Translations under genes and position numbers: made by a program
Part shown: positions 34,525 to 40,817 of the stretch, piece after piece
Numbering within the stretch: position 1 is the stretch's first letter
How the letters are laid out: each line of letters starts with the position of its first letter
DNA from: Intoshia linei
Lineage: Eukaryota; Orthonectida; Rhopaluridae
Reading direction: 5' to 3'
Assembly (NCBI GenBank): GCA_001642005.1
Contig: LWCA01000198.1
Coordinates: 1 to 40,817, forward strand
Length of the DNA: 40,817 nt
Notes under the pieces: model-generated
The model's input: only the letters and a program-made list of their open reading frames with translations
Databases searched by the model: none
Told to the model about the DNA's origin: nothing

Positions 34525-37500
34525 AGAAATTAATTTATGAAATTCTGAATTGTCATTAAATCCATGTAATTTAGTTTTGTGGCAATAGACGCAAGTATTT
34601 TTGGTATTTTTTTCTTTGTTTTTTGGTTTAGAGGGCTTTTTTATTTTAGGTTTATTAATAACTTTCTCTTGAGGTACCTCCATAAGTTTTAATAAATTGA
34701 TTCCATTAGGAGGTGGCAATCGGTAATTCATTTTTACCCATGATATTCCAGGTAAATCATTCAATTTTTTAAAAGTAAATTCATTTTTATCATCCAGATC
34801 TATATGATTTGTTGTAGTTTCGTTTTCAAAATAATCTGTAATGTTTGAAGTGCATGTGCTTAGAACGCCTTCGACTGAAGTAATTTCGCACACATTTTCC
34901 GTGTTTTCATTTTTGTAGATAATGGTGCATGGTTCAATTGGAACATGTTTAACGGTATTATCAACAAGTTTGGGATTTATATTTAATTTTTGTACAATAA
35001 TACTATCCGCATCGACATAATCCTTCATTTTTGTAATTATAAATTCATCTAAAAATATTTCATTCAAGTAATATTTATTCATACCATCTTTAATATTAGC
35101 AAAATTAATAATTTTATCTTCCGAGTATTTTTGTATATTATCGAGTTCCTCTGTACCAGATATAAATGAAATACTAACACCCTTTGAACCTAAATTAATA
35201 TATAAAAAGAAAAAGTAAATTTACCAAAACGTCCAGCACGGCCGATTCGATGAAGGTAAACTTCTTTTGTTTCGGGTATATCAATATTTACAACAAGATT
35301 TACTGTATTGATATCAATCCCACGTGATGTCTATATAAAAATAATTTTTTTAATTACTGGGAAATAAGTTTCGCTGTGAAATTATAATAGGTAATGCAAG
35401 CTAAGAGTTAAAATTTTGTACAATGTACGATATGAAAGGATCATGATTCACTATTGTATGTAATACTCTTATAGTATGGAGTCAGTCTATAAAAGGAGAA
35501 TATTAATCGAAAACCAAAAATACACATTTAATTATGTGACTTGATACAATAAAATAATGAGTCATAATGAAAAAACTAGAGGTGGACAAAGTGTGGCCTT
35601 ATTAAATCGTTGGATGCGACTTTCAAAATATTTTTTTGGTTATGTTACATTTTTATGCAATATAGCCATTAATTACATCAATGTGTATAAATGTGTTATC
35701 GATGGTCAAAGTAAACGGTCGTTTTTAACAAAAAAATCAAAGTTAATTTTCATAATATGTCTCATTAACAACAAAATACTTCCAAAGAATATCTGAATAA
35801 GTGATGGGGGGATTAATAGACATCGTTCATGTCAATTAGTTTGATCAGTCATAAATTTGATCAATTCATCGCTCGATGAATATAATATAATAGAAGATTC
35901 ACAGCTATGCTATTATAAAATTTAATTTTTATTAAATGCCAAAGTTGGAATAATATAAGGACCATTTTTATATATATTTCAAAAATTTAGTCAAGTCCGC
36001 GAGGAGGGCATCAGTAAGGTAAATTCAACTCTACTCAAATCTAATTAATAATAATATATGCGACAATACTTTCAACATTAAACACTTCCCCACCTCTGGA
36101 TTAAACGTTGTCAGTTTAGATTCATAATTACCAAATCAGTCGACACAAGCAAATTGCACCCATTCAAATTTCTAAAATTATCAATAATTTTTTTTCTGAT
36201 ATCTTGTTTCAATCTAGCATTAATGTAATCTACTTTCAAGCGACGAGCAATTAACATTTTACATATAGTTTCAGTCCTAAAAAATGACTCTTAATAATTA
36301 TCGTATAATATACTATATAGTTATTTTAAGTGATACATCGACTTTAAAAGGTATTTTAGAATTTTTTTTGCAAATTATAATATTTTTTATCGCAGGTTAA
36401 AAGTATAGATATAATACCTAAGTTGAGAATTTGAAAATATGATACACTTATTATATTGTACACGTTTTAATATATTTTCTAATTTTTCCATGTCATGTTG
36501 CAACTTGGCAACAGTCGAATTAAATTTCTCGGAAATTATATAATACTGAGATATGCCTAAAAATATAATAATATATACATCGGAAAATAAAATAAAACCT
36601 AATAAGCATTGTTCGTTTAAATTGAGACAAACGTGTAATGTGTCTTTACTCATGTATTCCTCTATTGAAGACATTAGATGACCCGGAAATGTCGCAGATA
36701 CCATAACCATTTGTCTATCCAAAGACAAGCACGACAATATGTATCTAAAAATTAAATTATTCTCATCAATAATTAAATTACACCACATTAACCAATAAAT
36801 CTTCAAATAGCTTATCAGCTTCATCCAAAACTAAAATCTTAACAGAATCCGCATTCAGATGTCCATCTTTCATCAAATGATAAATTCTACCTACATTTAT
36901 AATAAACAACGATATTTGTACAATAATCCAGCAATATATGTGCGCAAAGCGCAAAGGTGGCTTCCAACTCTTCGAAAAAATTTTCAACGAAAATTTATTT
37001 TGTTAAGATAGAGAGACTACGCAATCAAAATATCTAGCGTGACCCACTTTACGATTACTGCATTAAAGTGACCCCAAAATTGATATGTTGAATATTATTC
37101 TTTTATTCATAACAACACCGGAAGCCAGTGAAAAAATGAATAATCCGTAATTCCAAATTGGAACCAAATATACATAATTGTATTGTAATTCTACATACCC
37201 GGTGTTCCTATAGCTATCTGACAATTTTTGCATTTTTCAATATCTTTATTAACAGGTGTTCCGCCAATAAAATTAGCATATTTTAATTTTTTCATGTTTT
37301 TGGATAATAGTTTGATAACCTCGTAAATTTGAATAGCAATTTCTCTCACAGGTTCCACAATTACGGCCTAAAATTGATTATAATATTGGTTAAAAGAAAG
37401 TCATAACAAAATATCAAGGAAACTACAACGTTGGAACTGTTTTTGTTGGAGGTGTTTAAAATTTAAAAAAATGTATACTTTACTTATTTTCCTAATAAAA

Positions 37501-38477
37501 AAAATTGGGTCACACATAATTAAAAAAAGTATAAAATAAAATGAGCGTATTAATTTAACCAATTTATCGTAATCGTCCGTTATTATGAATCACTTTGACA
37601 CATCCATCGCTCTTAAAATATTTTTTCAAAATATTAGGTTGGTTAACCAAAAATTACCAACTAAAAATAAATTTCTGTTTTACGGAACTACTTAATTTTA
37701 AATAAAGTTAAGGATAAACCAGTACTTTATCTATTGTTTTAAATAAGGCAAACCTGTAAACGATTATCTTCAAGGTTAACAGATTCTAAAATGTGAAGTG
37801 CAAACACTAGTGTTTTACCGGTTCCAGCTTTGGCTTGAACAATTATGTCTAAATTTAAAAAAATTAATGTAAAATATCTTGATAATTACAAAATTTCTTT
37901 CACAACCCCTTTCAAAATTCCACAGTATTGAAACTAGGGCCTTGCTGGTTCGACTTAAATTGACAAACCCAGGACTAGTGTATCATTATCGGTAATTATT
38001 CTAGCCGGTTAGACACGAATTAAAAAAATTAATATACTACGTTTTAAAGATATTGAGGCGAAATAAAGGTTGAAAAGAAACATGAAAAAAATGATAGAAA
38101 TTTAAAAGAATTGGGCAAACCAAAGTCACGTTTGAACGATTGTATCCCGATGAAAACTATCAAAACAATACCTATAGACCAGTGTTTCCCAGCCTTTTTT
38201 ATGCTACGCCCCAATGAAAAAAAATTCGAGCGAATTTCAATAGTTTATAAATTTCAAATATTTTAATAAAAAAATCGTAGATGAATGTGACATTTTGATA
38301 AAATTGAATATTCCAATATAGTAAATTACCCTTGTGTTTTCGTATCAATGGAATGGCAGTAAATTGTATTGGAGAAGGGTTAAAAATTTTCATATGATGT
38401 AATTCTTTAATAATTTCCTTAGGTATATCCATTTCATTAAATGATTCATCTGTTATTACGTCTTGAGTTTTTTCCAT
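34510..38477 (-). CDS. DDX20: DEAD-box helicase DDX20 / Gemin3-like
   Basis: SMN-complex RNA helicase involved in snRNP assembly. Exons (descending) 38477-38330, 37848-37754, 37367-37199, 36890-36782, 36744-36599, 36556-36418, 36276-36132, 35330-35225, 35189-34510; 1,737 bases, 578 residues (human Gemin3 is 824, the difference being in the tail). Motifs in order: Q-motif region ([13 protein letters not shown]), I AKAGTGKT, Ia PVREIAIQ (normally PTREIA), GG, Ib [22 protein letters not shown]-region [37 protein letters not shown] and the DEADKL context fit DDX20 better than other DEAD-box families. The last 190 residues are Lys-rich ([19 protein letters not shown]) and end with a [12 protein letters not shown] motif. 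The stop is one base from that of the ATPase gene. The 37199, 36782 and 36132 donors are fixed by phase. Confidence 0.92.
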
Positions 38478-38646
38478 TTAAAAAATTATTTAATAAAGTT
38501 GAAGATTAATTCAAATTATCTAAAGATAAAGATTGTGTCATATTTCGTAAATTATATTATTTATATCAATTGATATCCTGGAAACAACTGTTTGCTCAAT
38601 TGCTCGTTTGATCTCAATTTTATTTTATTAATTAAATTAAATTTTT
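38478..38646. promoter_or_regulatory. Shared divergent promoter, DDX20 / GCC88
   Basis: Only 169 bases separate the two ATGs, so both promoters must lie here or within the first exons. The stretch is AT-rich without a clear TATA box or other motif that I can defend. Confidence 0.5.
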
Positions 38647-40817
38647 ATGGATGGAAACAATGCTCAATTAAACCAATATGAAAAATCTTTAGCCGGTATT
38701 ATTATTATTTTACATCTTTGTCTAAATTTTTTCTTAATCATGAATCATGTTATAATTAAATTAAAACATTTAAGGCGTTTTTATGTGACACGGCAGCAGT
38801 TTAATTCACACTTTTGATACGTACAATGTGTATTTTACTCACATATGTCAACTAACTAAAATTCATTTTAATCCATTCACAGACTGCGTATTCTATAGTA
38901 TAGAATCTATACTATACACAGCATAATTTTGAAAAACTTTATTCTTTTATTTTCATACATTTTCACATGGGTAATTTAAAAATTATACAAGTTTAAATTA
39001 AAACATAAATTCTAGGCAGTGAAAGGGTTAAGCTTCTTTTACCCTAAAATGGCCGCGTGTGTCATCGTGTGTTGAATATTCCGCAATGTTCAACTTAGTT
39101 TTATTGTTTTATTTTATTAAAATTTTCATTTTTTTATTGAACATTAAAGTGTTTAGAGTAAATTTCATATTTAACTAAAAAAATCTTTATCTTTGTGTAG
39201 TAGTTTTATATTGGCATCTATGTTTTTATTTCTTTTTCTGTTTTAAATTATTAAAATATTTATAGTTTTATTAGATCTTGTTGCAGCATATAAACTACTT
39301 CAAAAACAAAATGAAACTTTACAAAGCACCTTGAATGTTATAATTGACAAACCCACCACAGTAATTATATAGTATATATATTAATTATAGAGTAGTGGTT
39401 CTCAAGTATTTCAAGTCGACCCTTTTATTCTTAATGTTATTAATATTTTTGAACCAATACTAAATTCAGTGTTTTCATGGTTATATTAATAAATAATTGG
39501 GTTTTAATACTTTTTAGATTTATTTGACATATAATCAATTTCCGACAAATCATCCCTATCTAAAAAAATAAACACCGATAAATAAAATAAAATGACCGAT
39601 TTTCCCCACAATGGGAATCACCATTTGATATCAGTGTTTCTTTAACTTTCACATTTACAAATTCAAAATATCATATTTTTTTCATCGTTTTGTAATAAAG
39701 AATATATCAAAAACTAGGAATTCATATGGAGTAATTGACTGAAATGAAAACCTATTTTTTAAATTGTTTAATTTAAATGTAGTTGCAAGAAAAACAATCT
39801 AATAGCGATATCAAATCTAAATATGAACTTTTAAAGTTGAATTTAGCAAAAACATCGTCACAATTAGCTAATATGCAATCTTGTTACGGTGTAGAAAGAA
39901 AAGCGATTCTTGTAATTTTTAATTGATATTTTTTGTAAATTATACTAAACCTTATAATTAGTATACTCCATCACACCAATTTTGCAATTATTAGAAACTA
40001 GTCTCAGTGATACTCTAAGTGTCTAAATTTGTTATGTATTAATCAGCGAAGCAAGATTTATCGTAGGCTAAAAAAAATAATAAAATGGGCCGAGTTAATT
40101 TGTAAAAATTTACCTTTTTCGTTTATATGTAGATATGAAAATCTCAACAATTTTGTAAAACAATAAATATATATTATATTCTATACATCTATCAAGATTT
40201 CATTATTCATCATAACCTCGTAAATTTTTGAATTAAATGATTTATGTAGCCTTATAATCATGTATTTTTTATTTAAAATTATTTCCTGGACAATATGAAA
40301 TATTTTCTGCCATACATGCATTTTTGAATTAAATTTTGAACCATCATATAGCTGATTCTTCATAATTGACCATAGATTTTTTATTGGGGATATATCAGGA
40401 GAATAAGGAGGCCAACCTAATAATTTTATTGATTCAGCAGCAAACCTTTCCCTTGTTTTTTTGATCACATGAGGTCTAGCATTATATTGTTGAAAGACAA
40501 AGCCAGGAACTATGTTACTTAGTTGAGTAAATGTATCTTCAAATAAATTTTTTTTATAAGAATCGCTATCTGCAGTATGGCCCAATTTCCTAATCATAAC
40601 TTTCCCGCAAGATTTTAAACAACCCCAAAGCATCATGGATCCACCTTAAAATGCTCTTTTTCGGAGTTTTAATGATTTCCACGACATGAGATTATCACTT
40701 CCATCTAAAGAAAATTAAAAAAAGGTTGCGTACAAAATTTAGGTGGCCATTCTTTTTTGCATTAGTCAATGTCAGTTTTTGCAATGAACGTCGATACTTC
40801 AAACCGCTATCATTAAG
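38647..40817 (+). CDS. GCC1: GCC88-like golgin, N-terminal exons (continues beyond window)
   Basis: Trans-Golgi coiled-coil tether whose GRIP domain, if present, would lie outside the window. Exons seen: 38647-38695, 39275-39360, 39783-39911 (88 codons, open). Residues 5-45 (AQLNQYEKSLADLVAAYKLL) align without gaps to the start of human GCC88, and exon 3 (KYELLKLNLAKTSSQLANMQ) to a later GCC88 heptad region. The intervening low-complexity part of the human protein is missing. I chose the acceptor at 39273-39274 over 39263-39264 because it keeps the alignment gap-free; both are in frame. The rest, 39912-40817, is intron, with a transposon remnant. Since this is coiled coil, another golgin remains possible. 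Confidence 0.65.
40181..40817 (-). pseudogene. Degenerate Tc1-type transposase
   Basis: A decayed transposase lying antisense in the golgin intron. The 151-codon C-terminal part is open from 40636 to 40181: MMLWGCLKSCGKVMI, VFQQYNARPH, WPPYSPDISPIKNLWSIMK, matching the catalytic core of Tc1-like DD34E enzymes. The second catalytic Asp (normally QQDNARPH) is Tyr, and the catalytic Glu (normally PIENLW) is Lys. Upstream, 40817-40720 continues the family (SGLKYRRSLQKLTLTNAKKN) but needs a frame change and crosses stops. Terminal inverted repeats were not seen; the 5' part runs off the window. Confidence 0.85.

Noticed and set aside
35557-35796. 79-codon plus frame inside the DDX20 intron 36131-35331
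   Set aside because: No recognisable family and low-complexity hydrophobic tail; could be a nested gene but nothing supports it.
38890-38922. Short palindrome TTCTATAGTATAGAA
   Set aside because: A and T make up most of it; expected by chance at this composition.
1-40817. tRNA, rRNA and CRISPR-like arrays
   Set aside because: I looked for cloverleaf arms, conserved rRNA blocks and regularly spaced repeats and saw none; short tRNA genes could still be missed by eye.

Overview
This window is about 41 kb of very AT-rich animal nuclear DNA. The genes are split by many small introns (36-60 bases is common), stops are TAA/TAG/TGA (standard code), and several genes encode parts of the presynaptic release machinery. 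RIM and a syntaxin-1-type SNARE point to an animal with neurons. The tiny introns, close packing and short proteins suggest a compact, derived genome. An orthonectid-like reduced spiralian is my best guess, but this is inference and low confidence.

Layout, left to right: (1) a syntaxin-1-like gene on + (225-2492, 5' end not found) lies tail-to-tail with a RIM active-zone scaffold gene on - (11209 to 2619, 17 modelled exons: zinc finger, PDZ, C2A, linker, C2B). (2) An ALY/REF mRNA-export adaptor is on + (12927-13690). (3) A PX-BAR sorting nexin of the SNX4/7/30 type is on + (14368-19712); its big introns are packed with hAT elements. (4) An unrecognised single-exon gene is on - (20468-19872). 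(5) A bacterial-type, presumably mitochondrial, aspartyl-tRNA synthetase is on + (22398-24919). (6) A P5B ATPase of the ATP13A family is on + (26486-34508, 23 modelled exons). (7) A DDX20/Gemin3-type DEAD-box helicase is on - (38477-34510); its stop codon is one base from the ATPase stop. (8) The first three exons of a GCC88-like golgin start at 38647 on + and share a 169-base divergent promoter with DDX20. They run off the right edge, with a dead Tc1-type transposase in the last intron.

I built the exon models by hand from splice sites, reading phase and remembered family alignments. Every complete model sums to a multiple of three, which supports the junctions. Introns and intergenic DNA hold many short non-autonomous elements (hAT, mariner-like, pogo-like, fold-back) plus an unnamed dispersed repeat, called R1 here.

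Functionally the genes are mostly membrane traffic (syntaxin, RIM, SNX, GCC88, ATP13A) and RNA handling (ALYREF, DDX20, DARS2). The main oddities are a lysine at the SNARE zero layer of the syntaxin, loss of the RIM SGAWF motif, a PVRE in place of PTRE in the helicase, a splice donor preference for GTAATT, a possible alternative last exon in the ATPase, and a duplicated acceptor in the sorting nexin. I saw no single new multi-gene system.
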